Shown here piece by piece: positions 1-13,977 of a stretch of DNA of 64,000 nucleotides. Below the pieces are notes generated by a model, which was not told where the DNA came from, made no database searches, and saw only the letters and a program-made list of their open reading frames with translations. The position numbers were made by a program, and so were the translations under genes. The DNA comes from Eudorina sp. 2006-703-Eu-15 (taxonomy: Eukaryota > Chlorophyta > Chlorophyceae > Chlamydomonadales > Volvocaceae): NCBI GenBank assembly GCA_003117195.1, contig BDSI01000008.1, positions 496,001 to 560,000 on the forward strand, written 5' to 3'. Within the stretch, counting starts at the first letter, position 1. The number at the start of each line of letters is the position of its first letter.

Positions 1-172
1 CGAGGGCCGCATTGGCCGAAGGGGTCAGCGAAGGTCGGTTCTTGGGATTCGGAGGATGGAGGCGTGACGACTCTGTTTGTCGTATCATATGTCGTATTTC
101 GTATCGTGTTTTCGCCGTACAGTGCCTGGCCAAAAGCTACGACCCCCCGTACAACAATGGTGCCCCCTGCAG

Positions 173-1684
173 ACGTTTGCGGGTCACGGCAAGGGCATCA
201 ACGATCTTGCCGTACATCCTGACCGGCCGCACCTCTTCCTGTCCGCGTCCGACGACGAGAGCGTTCGGCTGTGGAACATCCGGTGGGTGTGTGGGGTGGT
301 TGGGTGGGTGGGTGGGTGCGTGTGGGGTGTGTGTATTATTAAGGTAGGCAGGACAGGAGTGCGTGACATGCGAGGGCCGATTGGCGCCCGATTAGTTTGC
401 CCGTATGCGTATATAATATCCCCATTGCCCGAACCCTACAAAGAAAAGAAGGCTGCGGTGTCGGAAGAGCGCTGTTGGTTTTTGGCGCGCTTTTGGCGCG
501 CTCGGGTTACTACCAGCTGGTGCGGGTCGGCTGCCTTGGCCACGCGGACGCACACCACAATGCTGTGTGTGTGTGTGTGTGTGTGGGTGCCTGTGGGCCT
601 GGATTGGGCCCACGGTCGGCAAACGAAACGTTGTCTTGGGTTTTTGTAACGACCTGCGGAGGCGGGGCTCGGGTCGGGGGGATGGGTGGAGGCGTCTGAT
701 GGGGGCCGTGCGGGTACAAGATAGGAGCCGAGAAAAGGAAATAAATCAGCCCGGTTGCAAAAGCGAAACCTCCCCGGACAGGGTGGGGAGCGCACCCCGG
801 CGGGGGTTGACAAGATGGGCAGGGACGGCGGCGGCATTCGCTCTCCATCGACGCCGCGGCACCCGGCCCCCGCTGCGCTTCTTGTCTTGCCTCCTGACCA
901 AAACAGCGGAGTCCTCGACCCGCTCCCTTAATGCCGTTGCGCCGCACTGTGTTTCTTCAGATCTCGCACGTGCGTCGCCATCTTTTCGGGCGAGGGCGGG
1001 CACCGCAACAAGGTCCTCAGCCTGGTGAGACGGCGCCAGCGGGCGGGTGAGACGGCGCCAGCGGGCGGGTGAGACGGCGCCAGCGGGCGGGTGAGACGGC
1101 GCCAGCGGGCGGGTGAGACGGCGCCAGCGGGCGGGTGAGACGGCGCCAGCGGGCGGGTGAGACGGCGCCAGCGGGCGGGTGCCGTTTGTGACGACGGCGG
1201 AACGGGCGCAAGCAGCGATGAGTGACGCCCGAGGGAGAGCAGAGAGAAGGGGAACAGGGGAAGGAGGGGAACAGGGAGGGGCTGGGTTTGGGAGTCGACA
1301 GCCACATTCGGTAGGAGGGAGCTGCGCGGAGCATAATAAGGCCCCAAGCAGCGACGTCTCAGCTCGGGCGGCCGGAGGGAGCTCCGTTCGGCGGCTGAGG
1401 GTGCGTCGCGCCTCCTGCAACTAAGTCATCCAACACATTCCCCGCCCGTCCGCTGCCGCGTCCAGGACTTCCACCCCTGGGACGGCCACCGCTTCCTGTC
1501 CAGCGGCATGGACAACGCCGTCAAGATCTGGAGCCTGGAGCCCATCCAGCGGCTGATTGACCTGAGCGACCAGGCGCAGGAGGGCTGTGTGGGCGGCGGC
1601 GTGGGCGACGCGGCGGTGGCGGGCGGGCCCCGGCGGGCCTTCCCCACCCGGGTGGTGCAGCAGCCGCTGTTCTCCACGCTTCAG

Positions 1685-1723
<39 letters not shown>

Positions 1724-3878
1724 GGATGGGCCTCCCCCTGCGGCGTGCGATGCAGGACGATGAGGCGAGGGGTGATGGCGGGGTCCCGGGCCGCGCCGCG
1801 GGCCCCGGGGAGACCGCTCCCTTGTGCGGTGTGTGTGTGTGAGAGAGAGAGAGCAGTGGCCGCCGGCGGCGGCGGCGGCGGCGGCGCTGAAGAGCTGCTG
1901 CTGTTGGCCCGACCTCGCGTCTGTGGTACATCTGCAGTACAGTGTGACGCCAGGTGTGTGTGTTGAATGAAAGCCCGCCTACGTGTGTGTGTGTAATGAG
2001 AAGCCCGCCTACGTGTGTGTGTGTGTGTGTGTAAACGATAAGGTGTGTGTGCGCTCCTGCGTGAACGCAATGCGGTGTCGGCCGTCGTAACACCCCCCCT
2101 ATCCCCCACCCCTTGGTGCCGCCCCCCCCCGCGATCAGGTCCACAACGACTACGTGGACTGCGTGCGGTGGCTGGGGGACCAGGTGCTGTCGAAATCCGT
2201 ACATGACGTCATTACGTTGTGGCGGCCGCACGGTCAGTCGAAGCACCGGAGGCCGCCGGCGGGCGCGGCGGGCGCGTCTGGTGGCGGCGGCGGCGGCGAG
2301 GACAGTGACAGCGACGGCGGCGGTGGGCCATCAGCGGCGGCGGGTGGTCGCATGGGCGGAGAGACCATCGCCAGCCGCGCGACACGGATCATGGTAAGTG
2401 TACGGCAGGTATGTAGGCAGGTAGGTAGGTAGGTAGGTAGGCGTGGAGGGCCGCCGGGAGAGCAGGGTGGTGCCTCCCGCTCCACCGCAGCACCGCACCC
2501 TCGTGCGTGTGGGTATTTGCCGTACCTGATCGCACGCGTGTCTGGGACCGGGGCACTTTGGTTGCCTGCACAACCCTTCCCTCCCGTACTCCCCTCTCCC
2601 TCCCCCTTCCCTCCCTCCGCGTGTGTAGGACTTCAACCTGTCGGAGAGCCTCCGCACCTGGTTCGTGCGCTTCTCCTGTGACGTCAACTTCTCGGTGCTG
2701 GCCTGCGGAAGTGCCAGGTGACAGGGAGGGCCGCTGTAACGTTCATCCAATTCATCCAATGGAGGGCCGGCCCGGGCGCACAGCAGCCCGGCGTGGCACC
2801 GCAATGCCCACCAGCCCGCACCGGACAACTCGGGGTCGCCATTGCAAACGTTGAAGCGTTTCGGAGCCACGTAGTGCGTGGCGGGGGAGTTTCTTTCCTG
2901 TGTCACTAGTCAAAAGATCATGTGAAGTGACCACCGCCAGCACTGTCTCCGCGAGGTCAGGAACCTGCTAGAAGAATCGTTACCTCCATGTAGATCGATC
3001 CAGAGGTACCACCGGTGCTTTTATTAAGGGTTAGTCAGGAACTGATGAAGTGTGTACGGTATGCGGCGCCCGCGCAGGGGCAAGGTGTTTGTGTTTTCGC
3101 CCGTGGAGGGCCTCGGGACGCCAAACGGGGCCCCGAAGGTCAAGCTGGCGGCGCCGCAGTGCAAGACGGTGGTGAGTGCCGCGGGTGCGTGGGGTTAAAA
3201 AGTAACAGCCCAGACGTGGGGTGTGTGACGGGGTTTTGCCAGCTGCGACGATACCACCGAACGCGCTTTGGGTGGCAGGTGATGCGGATGATGCGGAAGC
3301 TGCATGGAGTTTGGGGGGTGAATTGAAAAGAGAAAGGAAACCCAGTTGGGGGCTGCGTGACCCGCGCCGACGGAGGGTTGGGTTGACCCGGGACGCATTG
3401 ACCCGAGGCGCATTGACCTGGGGCGCACCACCACAGGGGAGCGCGATGCCGGCCAGGGCCCATGCAACTCCAGGGAGGGGTTCGCTGTCCCTCGGTGACG
3501 AGCGGCCCATGGGGGCAATGCCGTGCTACGGTAGCTGGGGGGCGACGCGGGGGTTCGTGATGCAAGCGCCGACGCATGGAAGCACCCAATGCGCGCGGGG
3601 GCCTTGCTTTCGGATCACCTGGCGTGAGAGAACACCTGACACGTACCTCACGCCCTAGAAGCGCCTCGACCCCGCCACCTCCCTCGCATCCAACCTCGTC
3701 CGCATTGTCATGGCGGCCGTTACCTTGAACGTTATATTTCGTGTACCCGCCCATTCCCTTCTAGGTCCGGCAAACAGCCGTCAGCTGGGACGGCACCACC
3801 ATCCTTGCCGCCTGCGAGGACGGCTTTTTGCATCGCTGGGATTTGGACAGCGGCGATGTGGTGATGCAAGATGCATGA
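173..3878 (+). CDS. Polycomb protein EED/FIE homologue (PRC2 WD40 subunit), 5' end outside window
   Basis: EED/FIE is the beta-propeller subunit of Polycomb repressive complex 2; it binds H3K27me3 and stimulates the E(z) methyltransferase in the nucleus. Seven exons are readable with matching phases: 173-282, 961-1024, 1466-1684, 2139-2393, 2629-2717, 3078-3171 and 3765-3878 (TGA). WD-type signatures in order are [62 protein letters not shown] and [19 protein letters not shown]. The [12 protein letters not shown] and SGMD...KIW blocks are diagnostic of EED rather than generic WD40 proteins, and the HPWDGHRF stretch resembles plant FIE. By alignment from memory, W-F in WFVRFS stands where human EED has the W364/Y365 aromatic-cage pair. 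Exon 2139-2393 carries a Gly/Ala/Ser/Asp-rich insertion after the conserved blade. Missing from the window are the N-terminus and first blades. The family assignment is firm; exact ends of low-complexity exons are less so. Confidence 0.88.
1025..1178 (+). repeat. 22-bp minisatellite starting at an EED splice donor
   Basis: Seven perfect 22-bp units follow directly after EED exon 961-1024. Each begins with GTGAGAC, so GTGAGA recurs at 1025, 1047, 1069, 1091, 1113, 1135 and 1157; the eighth start (1179) has decayed to GTGCCG. The first unit is the intron's 5' splice site, so the whole donor sequence is tandemly duplicated. Confidence 0.95.
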
Positions 3879-3901
3879 GGCGAGATGTAGCTGGCAAAGT
3901 C

Positions 3902-3906
3902 TGTAA
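3902..3906 (+). terminator. TGTAA polyadenylation signal of the EED gene
   Basis: TGTAA lies 24 nt after the EED stop codon. TGTAA is the standard polyadenylation signal of chlorophycean green algae. The very short distance makes it plausible rather than certain. The stretch from 3879 to 4852 otherwise holds no gene I can support. Confidence 0.4.
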
Positions 3907-4852
3907 AGACGTGACCCATATTTTGATCATGCGGCACTTGTGTTCCCCCACATGCGATATGAACACCGACGCCAATCGGGGCCGTTCGTTTCTAGCAGGG
4001 GTGCAAAGCCTCTGTGATGGACCTGTCCCTATCAACGTAGGGCGCTGACATGGCCATCTCAAGAGCAAATGTCCAGTGTAGACTGTGGCTACCGTTGATC
4101 GGTCTGCTGTCTCGCAATCGCTGAGCGGCGCGCGTCTGCATCTACCATGTAACGACGGGCTTGCGATCACGACGTGACTATGTCCTTGACGGCTTACAAG
4201 TCAGCGCATGCAAGATACACCGACCACGCCATGGCACACGTCCGCACTCTTGCCTCGGGCTCCAAACAACAATGACGGCATGACCGGTGCGGAGTTCGCT
4301 ACCCGCGATGTTGCATCTCCAGCCAGTCGATGACCTGGCAACGACCCGCACTGCTTTTAGGTGGTGCGTGCGTGCGCTGTGCTAGAAATCTTCATGATGC
4401 CACGAGACCCCTTGCCCAGAGCATAACCGCTCTACTCTCTGCACCACTCTGCATGCAGTATATTCGCCACCTGGCTTACCACCAGGGGCATCTGATCATC
4501 CCCAACCCAACACGAAGACACATTTTCGGCACGGCCCACGTGCACTCGCCCTTCGCGTTCATTCCCTCCTCTAATGCAGTCAACACCACCATCCAAAGCA
4601 CCAAGAACCAAGAGACTGCGGCCTCCCGTTGTTAACCCTTTGTCCTCATGGCGCCTACTGGTACAACCCTAAGAGCGGGACCCTCGAGTATGAGCCATCA
4701 GTTGGATCCCATCACTCCCGTCGCCCGCCAAATTACGCCCGCGCCTGCCACATGCTGCAAATATGCAGCTTGGAACGCCAGGTGTATCGCCGTGCGCAGC
4801 AGGCCAACGCCTCATGTGCGTTGCGGCCAACCGCCACCGTGCCAACGGTTGC

Positions 4853-5994
<1,142 letters not shown>

Positions 5995-6492
5995 TCCCGA
6001 AGCTAGCAGACCACTAACCAAGAAGGTAGTTCAGCAACGCCCTAGACTAAAAACAAAATGTATAAGAGGCGCTGCTTCTTGAATCAGAATTCCCTGTAGC
6101 GAAAATAGAAAAGACCTTGTGTGAAGGACCTCGTCTTTGAGAGTACTCCAGCAGTACGACACGGCCCCGCTATCACTGCAAGCGCCGAAGCTCGAGGAGC
6201 GTGCGAACGCACTAAACATGGGGACGCCAGTTAGGCGCCCAGCATAAAATATAGGGAGAAGCAATGCTGGTCAACTCTGAAGTACTGGTTGCCAAATTAC
6301 TTGGACTACAACCAGACTGGCAACTCTTTTACTTGCAACAGAGCATTCAGTGTCACTCAACATTTCTGGTTAGATTGCGCAGTGGCCGCGTCGCATAGCC
6401 ATGTTTTGAACGTGCTCCTTTCCACTTCCGCCAAAACAGCGCCCGTTCCGCTTATCCATGACAGGTCTGCAACGCTTACCCTGTTTCGATAA
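5995..6492. promoter_or_regulatory. Shared divergent promoter region (UBC / large repeat protein)
   Basis: About 500 bp separate the start codons of the minus-strand UBC gene and the plus-strand gene at 6493. It is AT-richer than the flanking coding DNA and contains no convincing exon. No TATA box or known factor site was identified with confidence, so the promoter role is inferred from gene orientation only. Confidence 0.35.
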
Positions 6493-9400
6493 ATGGCTTC
6501 AAGCTTGCTTGTTAAGTTGCTTGCGTCACAGACATCTTTGCCGGGATCACCCCTACGTCCACGCGCCTCTGGACATACTTGGACAGAAGAAATGCTGGCT
6601 GCTGTTCTTGAAGACGTGGGGCGCTGTCCTACAACGTTTTTTGCCCGATCCTGGCCGCCCTCCCGCTCTTCTTACCTCAGGTTTCGGCGCGTCACCTCAC
6701 GTTGCAGCCCGCAGCACTGCGAGGCTGTACCCAGCATAGAACATCACCCAAAACAAGCGACTGTAGCTGCGCGCCTCCGCTTCAGGCGTCGCGGCCCCAG
6801 GTCAGCCCCCTGCCAGGCCCAGTCAACGGCCATGCACAACAGCAGCTCCTACGAGGCCGCCGCCGCCACCAAGGCATACGTGGACTTGCCGCTCCCGTTT
6901 GACCTGCCGACGGTTACCGTGACCGGCCGCCTCACTGCGGTCCGTCAGCCCGCGAACTGCGGTCCGCTTCACGACGTTTGGAGCAGCCAGGTGGGAGCTC
7001 TCCCTAAGACGGGGCTCTCATAAAGGAAGGGAGCTCTCCTTATCGCGGGGCTCTCTCCGCAACGGATTCTGAATGTTTAGAAAATAATCCCAGCGGTTCT
7101 GGGTATTGAGGGGTCCAGTCCGCTGTCACACAGAACTTGATCATCTTTGGGTCGGCACACGTGCCAGCTAATGTCGGCGGAGGAGATGTGGCATTGGGCA
7201 CCACTGGCCACCACTGGCCACCAATGCAGTGTTAAGCCCGACGACTGAGGCTGTGGGGATGGACCTAGCGGTACGCGCAGCAGGCCGTGCACTGAAGGGA
7301 GGCGCGGTTGCGGTGCACGGAGGGGTGCCTGGGGCAGACGCGGGGAACCAAGCTCGAATCCACCCATTCATTTACTATCTCGATCTGAACCCCTGTGCTG
7401 TGCTCCCCACGGGCGCGCATACATACACGCTTTCGGTTGATTTGCACCTGCCTGTTTCTTGATAAGGAAACACACATGCGCACACACGAAGGCCGGCACG
7501 GTCCGCCGGCGTGTCCTTATAGCGGAATGGGGCTGATCGCCGTCCAGCGCTTTCGGCTACGTGCAGGATGCGGCCATCGATCCGCCACCATCCTGGTCGG
7601 GACTAAGGCCCAACTTCCGACGCTTAATCATTCCCGGCTCCGCCGCGTCCCGCTGCTGCGGCTGTTTCGTTGCTTGTGTTGATGATGATGATGATGATGA
7701 TGATGATGCCCCTACCGGTGTTCCCTCAGACCGCCCCCAGCTGCGCGCTGAGTGAGTGGCTGGTGCAGCAGCGGGACGCGGCGGAGCCCGAGGAGCCTCT
7801 CTCGGACGGGGAGCCACCCGAGGAGGAGGAGGAGGAAGAAGGAGACGAAGATTTGGGTTGCTACTTGGTGGAGGAGGAGGAGGAGGAGCTCACCACGATC
7901 GCGGCCGTCGTGCCCACCGGCGGCTGGGCCACGGAAGAGCGGCTGCCTTACAGCGAGGGGGCAGCCGGAATAGCGGCGGCAGGCGCGGCGGGGGTGGCGC
8001 CGACGCGGAAAGCCGCCAAGAGCATGCGCGCCAAGGAGCAGCGGTCGCCGGCGCGGGTGCCGCCGGCGATGGCGGGTGCGGGGCCGCCGCCGCCGAGTAA
8101 ACGCACCGGCGGAGGTGTGGGAGGGCGCAACGGCGCAAAAATGCAGTCCCCGGGTAGGGACCGGCCGGCGCCAGCAGCGGGGCCGCAAGCAAGTGCGGCG
8201 GCGGCAGCAGCTGCTGCCGCGGCCGCTTCTTCGCGCCTTTCGCCAGTGCGCAGCTCCTGCCCAACCCTGCTGCGCAACAGCATCCGCAGCAGCTGCGAGC
8301 TGGCGGCGGCCGTCGCGGCGGCGCGTAGGGGTGGCGAGGCGGCGCAAGCCGCCTCGTCGGCGGCTGCCGGCGGCGGTCGACCCGGTAGCGCCGGGCGGCA
8401 GCGGGTAAACCTTCTGGAGATCCTGAAGAGCCAGTCCTCCCAGGCGCCGGCGCCGTCGATGCAGCAGCGGACGCCCAGGCAGCTGCCCTCGCCGTCCCCG
8501 CGGCGCCGGCCGCAACCTAAAGTACCCACGGGTCACGACGCACAGACCTTTCTTGGCGCCGCGTCCAAGGCCGCCGCGGTCAGGGCAGCTTCACCCTCCA
8601 TTGGCCGAGTCAGCGGACCGCAGCGACCTCAGTCTCGCGCCGCGTCGCCGCTCTCCGCCTCATACAGCGGCCCCGTGGGGCCTGCGGCGGCGGCGGCCGT
8701 CGCGACGCAGCGCGCCAGAACCGACGGCCGACGAGGGGCGGCCGGTCGATCCGTGGGTCACGCCCTTGAGTCGGACATCCTGCGGGCATCCTGCGGGGCC
8801 GGTGGTGGTGCCCAACCTGTGTCAGGGGCCCGTGAGTACGCAGGAGGTCCGTGGGGTCACGGACGCGGTGGGGACACCCGCGGTCCACATGGCGAGGGGG
8901 ACACGGCGGGGTCGACGGCATGGGCACCGCTGACGGCGTGGCTGATCTCGTCCCTCACCGACACCGACGCCGCCGGGCTGGCGGCGCGCGGCGGCGGCGA
9001 CTGCGATGCCACTGGCGGCGGCGACGACGATGGCGAGGGGGAGGATGCGCCGCGCCGGTTCGGGATTGCGTCCGCGAGCAGCTCTCCGGACGAGTCCTTG
9101 CTGGGTTTGGGTCTAGGGCAGCGAAACGGCGGCGGCGGCCTCGGCGACCTGCGCGGCGGCGCCGGCACGGCGCAAAGCGGCAGAGAGTCGGCGCGCTTGG
9201 ATCTGATGCCCTCGGTTGCGGCGGCGGCGCCGCTGGCGGCCGCCGGCCGCCGGACCCAGACGATCTTCGCCGGCCCGCATCCGGTGCCGTTGACGGCGTA
9301 CGCCGCGGCGGCGGATGCCAAGGCCGGCGCCGTGCCGCCGCCGGCGGAGACAGCGGCGGGATACTTGCGGGCCGACTGTGTGCGGGTGGCGGACGGCGCC

Positions 9401-12400
9401 GCCAACATGGTGACGCCGCCGGCGCTGCCGCCGCCACCGCTGACGGCGGCTCCCGCACCATCGGTGGCAGCGTTGTCGATGCCCTCAGCGGCGACACAGT
9501 CGGCGCGGGCGAAGGGAGGCGGCGGCAGCTCGGCCATGGGGCCTCTCGCGGTTGCGGCATCGCCCTACGGCGCACACGACCTTTCCGGTGACGCCGCCAC
9601 CGTCGCTACTGCTGTCGCAGAACCCCTCGGAGCAATGTCCAAGTCCTCGCACAGCCAATCGACCCGACCCCGACCCGACGCCGCCGCGGCCGCAGCACCG
9701 GGTGCCCTCGACGAGGCCGCGGAAGTCGCCGCCGACCCTCTTGTACGGCAGCTCCTGGCGATCGTACACTCGCAAGCGGCGCAGATCAAGGACCTGCGTG
9801 ACTCCCTCGCGGCGTCTCAGCAGCCGTCGATGATGCCGCCGCCGCCAGTTCTGCCGACGGCCCTGGCGGTGCCGCAACAGCCCCAGCTATACGGCACTGC
9901 GGGGGTCGGGGCAGCGACGGTGCCGGGGGCGGAGCCGCCGGCGGCTTCCGGCTGGCCCGCCGCGGCGGTCAAAGTCACAGCTGCAGCTGCAGCCCCCGCC
10001 AGCGACCCAAACGCTGCCGGCGCATGCGCCGCGTCAACGACCACACCGACAGTGACAACGGCGCCGGGAGTGCCTCGCGGCTCCGTCGGTGTGTTGGCGA
10101 TGACGTACAGCGGCAGTACGGTGTACTGCCACGACAGCGTCCACAGTCTCCGCAGCTCCAGGGACGCTGGCCTGTCGGGCGTCGCCTACGCGTGTGTGGC
10201 GGACGCCTTCAGCGCCAGTCGCCACGCCGACGGGCCCAGCCTGCTGCCGGCGTCGGCGTCGGTGCCGCTGCCCCAGGGCAACGCAGCGGAGCCGCCGGCG
10301 CGCGCTGCCGCAGCCGCCGCGCAGCGGCCAATGAGCGCGCCGCCGCCGACCGACGCGGGGCTAGGGAGCGCCGCAGCCGTCGCCGCAGCCGAGGCGCAGA
10401 AGCGCCGGCTGCGCGCTCGGGAAGCGGCCGCCGCTGCGGCGGCGGCGCCGCCGCCGCCGCCCCCCTGGCAGGCGCCGGTCGCCGGCGACGGGCCCGCCGC
10501 GCCGCCGTCGGGCCGAATGGATCTGCCGGCGACGGGCAGCTCCGTGTCGCCGGGCCTTGCCGCTGTGCGAGAGGAGCCGGAGAGGAGAGGCGAGGAGCCG
10601 GGCCACAACCTGCAGCAGCAGCAGCAGCGGGGCCATCCGCCGCAGCATCCCGCGGCTGCAGGCGCGCCGGCGGCGGCGGCGGCGGCGCCGTGGGCTGCTC
10701 GCGCGGCTGATCCGGCCGCCAGGGCCCCGTGGGTCGGCGGGGAGGCCTCCGCGGACGGCGGGGGTGCGTCCTCGTGCAGTCGCCCCCGCAGTAGCGGCGA
10801 CGGCAGCACGACCATCAGCCGGGAGGGCAGCAGCAGTAGCAGCGGCACCGTCGGCGCCACGGCCGCCACGGCCGCGGGTGGAGCCCACCAGTACGGCGGC
10901 CGGCAGTACGACCTACGCGGCCCGCTGCATCCCCTGGACTCGTTCGGGAGCCATGACCCGCGGCCCCCTACCTGTGAGCTCCCAACCGAGAAGGACTACG
11001 ACGAGCAGCAGCACCAACGCCAACACCCAACCCACGATGGGTATCCAGACACAGACCCGGGTCAACACCCGCATCCGCAGCAGCGTCAGCAGTCGCATCC
11101 GCAGCAGCAGGGGCAGCAGCGGCGCCAAAGCTCCGACGGCGGCTTCGGGCCGCCGCCGCTGCCGCCCGCGCCACTGGATTCCTCCGGCCGCCTCTCAGAC
11201 GCGCCTTGGGCCCCGCAGCCCCCGGAGCCCGACCGCCTCGCCCTCGAGGTCCAACAGCTCCAGCAGCGGCTCGCCGCCCTGGAAGCCAACCAGCTCCGAA
11301 ACCACTTCGAAACCACCCAGACCCAAAACCACCAGCTCCTCCACACCCAGGAGCTCCGAAACAAGATCCGAACCCAGCAGGTTCAGCAGGACCAGGACGC
11401 GGAGGCGGCGCGCGGTCGCGAGCTGGAGCGCGAGGGCGAACTGGAGCGGCAGGCGCAGCAGCTTGCGGCGCTGGGGCACGACGTGGCGGCGCTGCAGGCG
11501 GAGCTCCGACGCCAGCAGGAGGGCAGTAGGGAGGCACTGGACCAGCTGGCCAAGGGCATGGAGCACGTGGCGGCGTGCTTGCTGGCGGCGGTGCTGCCGC
11601 AGGCGGCGCCGACGCACGACAGCCTGCTGGCGGGTGTGTTCGGCGGCGGCGGCGCAGCCGCCGCCGCAGGCGGAGGCGGCGAGTCGCAGCCCTCGAGCGC
11701 CGCGGCGTCGCCGCGGGTGTCCGGCTCAGCGGCGAGCTGCAGCAGGACCCGGTCCGCGGCCTCCGCCAACGCGTCGCCGTCGCGGTCGCGCAGCGGCGGT
11801 GTCGCAGCGGCGGCGGCCCGGTCGCCGCCCTCGCCGCCGCGGCCGCACCAGCCGGGGGGCAACGTGGTGACGCGGCAGCTCCGGGCGCTGCAACAGGAGA
11901 TGCGGCGGATGCGCGCGGTGATGGCGGCGCAGGTGGTGGTGGCGGCGGCGGCGGGTGGCGGCGGCAAGTCGGCGCGGAGCGCGCGGCACCGCGACGGCGG
12001 CAGCGGCCCCGCGACGCGGCCGGGGACGTCGGCGGCGGTGACCGCGCGGGGCCCGGCCGGGGCCCACGCCGTGTTCGGAGCCTTCGACGACCCGCCGCCG
12101 CCTGCTGTGCCAGCTGCGGCGGCTGTAGATGCCGATTCGGTGCCGCAGCGGTTGGAGCAGGATCACGGGCAGGAGCAGGAGCGGCTGCGTCAGGCGGTGC
12201 AGGCGGTGCACAGGGAGGTGGTGGAGCTGCGGAACGGCGAGACGCTCATCGTGGAGGTGGGTGGGTGGGTGGGTCGGTCGGCGGCGGCGGCGGCGGCAGG
12301 TCCCCCCCGGCCCCGCGCGACCTCATGCCGCATGCGGGTTCGCGACAGCAACGCATGCAGCAGTATGTCAGTGAGTGCATACAATGACTTTCCTGTGTGA

Positions 12401-13873
12401 GGGAGGTTGTACCTCTGATACAGCAACCGCGGGGGCGGGGGCCAGGAATCCGAACACTAGAGGGGAGCCGTGGAGCGGGGGATCCCCAACGAGAGGTACC
12501 GCACCCCCCGCTGCCCACTGCTGCCGCATCACGCCGTGTGACGGAGGGAAGTTGGCCATCCTTAGATCCATGCGGCGCCCAGAATCCAGGATCCAGCATT
12601 GAACAAGCCCGCCCGCCCGTCCGGGGACCCTTCTTTTGGACGGCATCCCAGGCCCAGGAGGCCCTTGTGGAGCTCGTGTACGACATGCGGCGGGAGGTGG
12701 ACGCGCTGAAGGCGAGCGTGCAGGGCGGCGCGACGTCCGCCGGGCCGCCGCGCCGTCTGGCGCAGGACGCGGCCTCTCAGCGCGCAGGGGAGCGGCAGGC
12801 GACGACGGCGGATGCAGCGGGGGTCACGACCCCGGGGACGGCGGAGGCCGCTGTGGCCAACGGCGCCGCTGCCGCCGCGGACGCTCCAGGAGGGACCGGC
12901 TCCGCGACCGCCCCGGCGGCGGACCCCCAGCGGCAGCCGCCGCCCGAGCCCACCAAGACGCACCAGGCGCACCAGCACCCGCAGCCGTCACAGGCCGCCC
13001 GGGCGGGTCGTAGATCCGGCAGCCAGGGCACCCCGCAGTCCCCCGACCCCGACCAGATGTCGGAGCTGGTGGCAGTGATCCATCGGGTGCATAAGATGCT
13101 CAACGGCAGCCTCTCCCAGGTGGGGCGGCGAGCGGGGCTGATCAGGATAATCAAACCCAGAAAGAAGACGGGGGGCGGGCGGCGCCCCCGGGGCGGGGGG
13201 GGTGTAAGGATGGCATCGTTGCGACGTGTCGTGCTGAACGGGTGGTAGCGGGTTGGGGTTGAGGGTGCCGACCTGTGCAGGGGCCGCCCGTTGTGAAGCA
13301 CGGGTGCGGCAGCCTGCGGTGTGGTGGGGCGGCCTGGCGGCCGCCTGTGCGATGTGTGTTTAGTATGGCGAGGCACCCGCTCGAACCACCGTGTGTTTAG
13401 AAATGCAACCCGCCCGCCCGCCCGATCCCGGTGTGTGTGTGTGTGTAGGGTGTGTGTAGAAATGCAACCCGCCCGACCCAAACCAACCTCCAATATACTT
13501 ACCATATTAAAACCATATTAACATGCGAATTGGAAAACATGAAAACAGCAACAAGGCAGCCGCGCCACCACCGACAAAAGTTGCAGAACAAAACAAGTCC
13601 CGGCAGGAAATGGGCGACCCAGCAGTACCCGAACCGAATTAATATTGTGTGTGTGTTAATAATGAGAACCGAGCCGCGAGAAGTGTGTGTGTGTGTGTCC
13701 CCGCGGTGACCCCCGCTGCCACCCCCGCTGCCACACACACACACACACACCCGCTGCTGCCGCCCCCCGCCGCTCAGGCGATGTCCAAGATCGCGTCCCA
13801 AGGCGAGCAGATCGAGGAGCTGCGGCGGGTGGTGGCTCACCTGGCGGGGAGCGCCCACCCGCGGGGGTGCTGA
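6493..13873 (+). CDS. Very large low-complexity protein with coiled-coil segments, family unknown
   Basis: Four phase-0 exons join into about 1,862 codons: 6493-6990, 7730-12256, 12652-13119 and 13778-13873 (TGA). The ATG at 6493 directly follows an in-frame stop; a later ATG at 6832 (MHNSSSYEA) is an alternative start giving 1,749 aa. Exon 1 has a non-repetitive stretch (YVDLPLPFDLPTVTVTG). Exon 2 (1,509 codons) opens with an acidic Glu-rich segment and is then mostly Ala/Gly/Pro/Ser with short Gln runs. Helical, heptad-like segments are DPLVRQLLAIVHSQAAQIKD, LALEVQQLQQRLAALEANQL, LVELVYDMRREVDALKASV and IASQGEQIEELRRVVAHL near the C-terminus. A scaffold or centrosome-type structural role is imaginable, but no domain is recognised. 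The long open frames on the other strand reflect GC-rich repeats. An unseen exon between 6991 and 7729 cannot be excluded. Confidence 0.6.
13391..13478 (+). repeat. Dispersed repeat family A, two copies in an intron
   Basis: Two copies of a short element with core TTTAGAAATGCAACCCGCCC (13391-13431 and 13450-13478, the second starting TGTAGAAATG) sit next to (GT)n in the last intron of the large protein gene. The same core recurs at 37071, 49250 (reverse) and 56091. Confidence 0.75.
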
Positions 13874-13977
13874 GGCCCGCCCGCAGGGGGCGTCCGGGGC
13901 GGCGGGTCCGCGGACCGGCGCACGGGAGGCTGCGGGGCGGGGGACACGGATGCGGATGCGGTGTGAACCCTAAAGCC

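Noticed and set aside
7712..12387. Long open frames on the minus strand and in other plus frames across the large protein exon
   Set aside because: They are a by-product of GC-rich triplet repeats; only the plus frame from 7730 to 12256 shows coiled-coil islands and phase-matched neighbouring exons.
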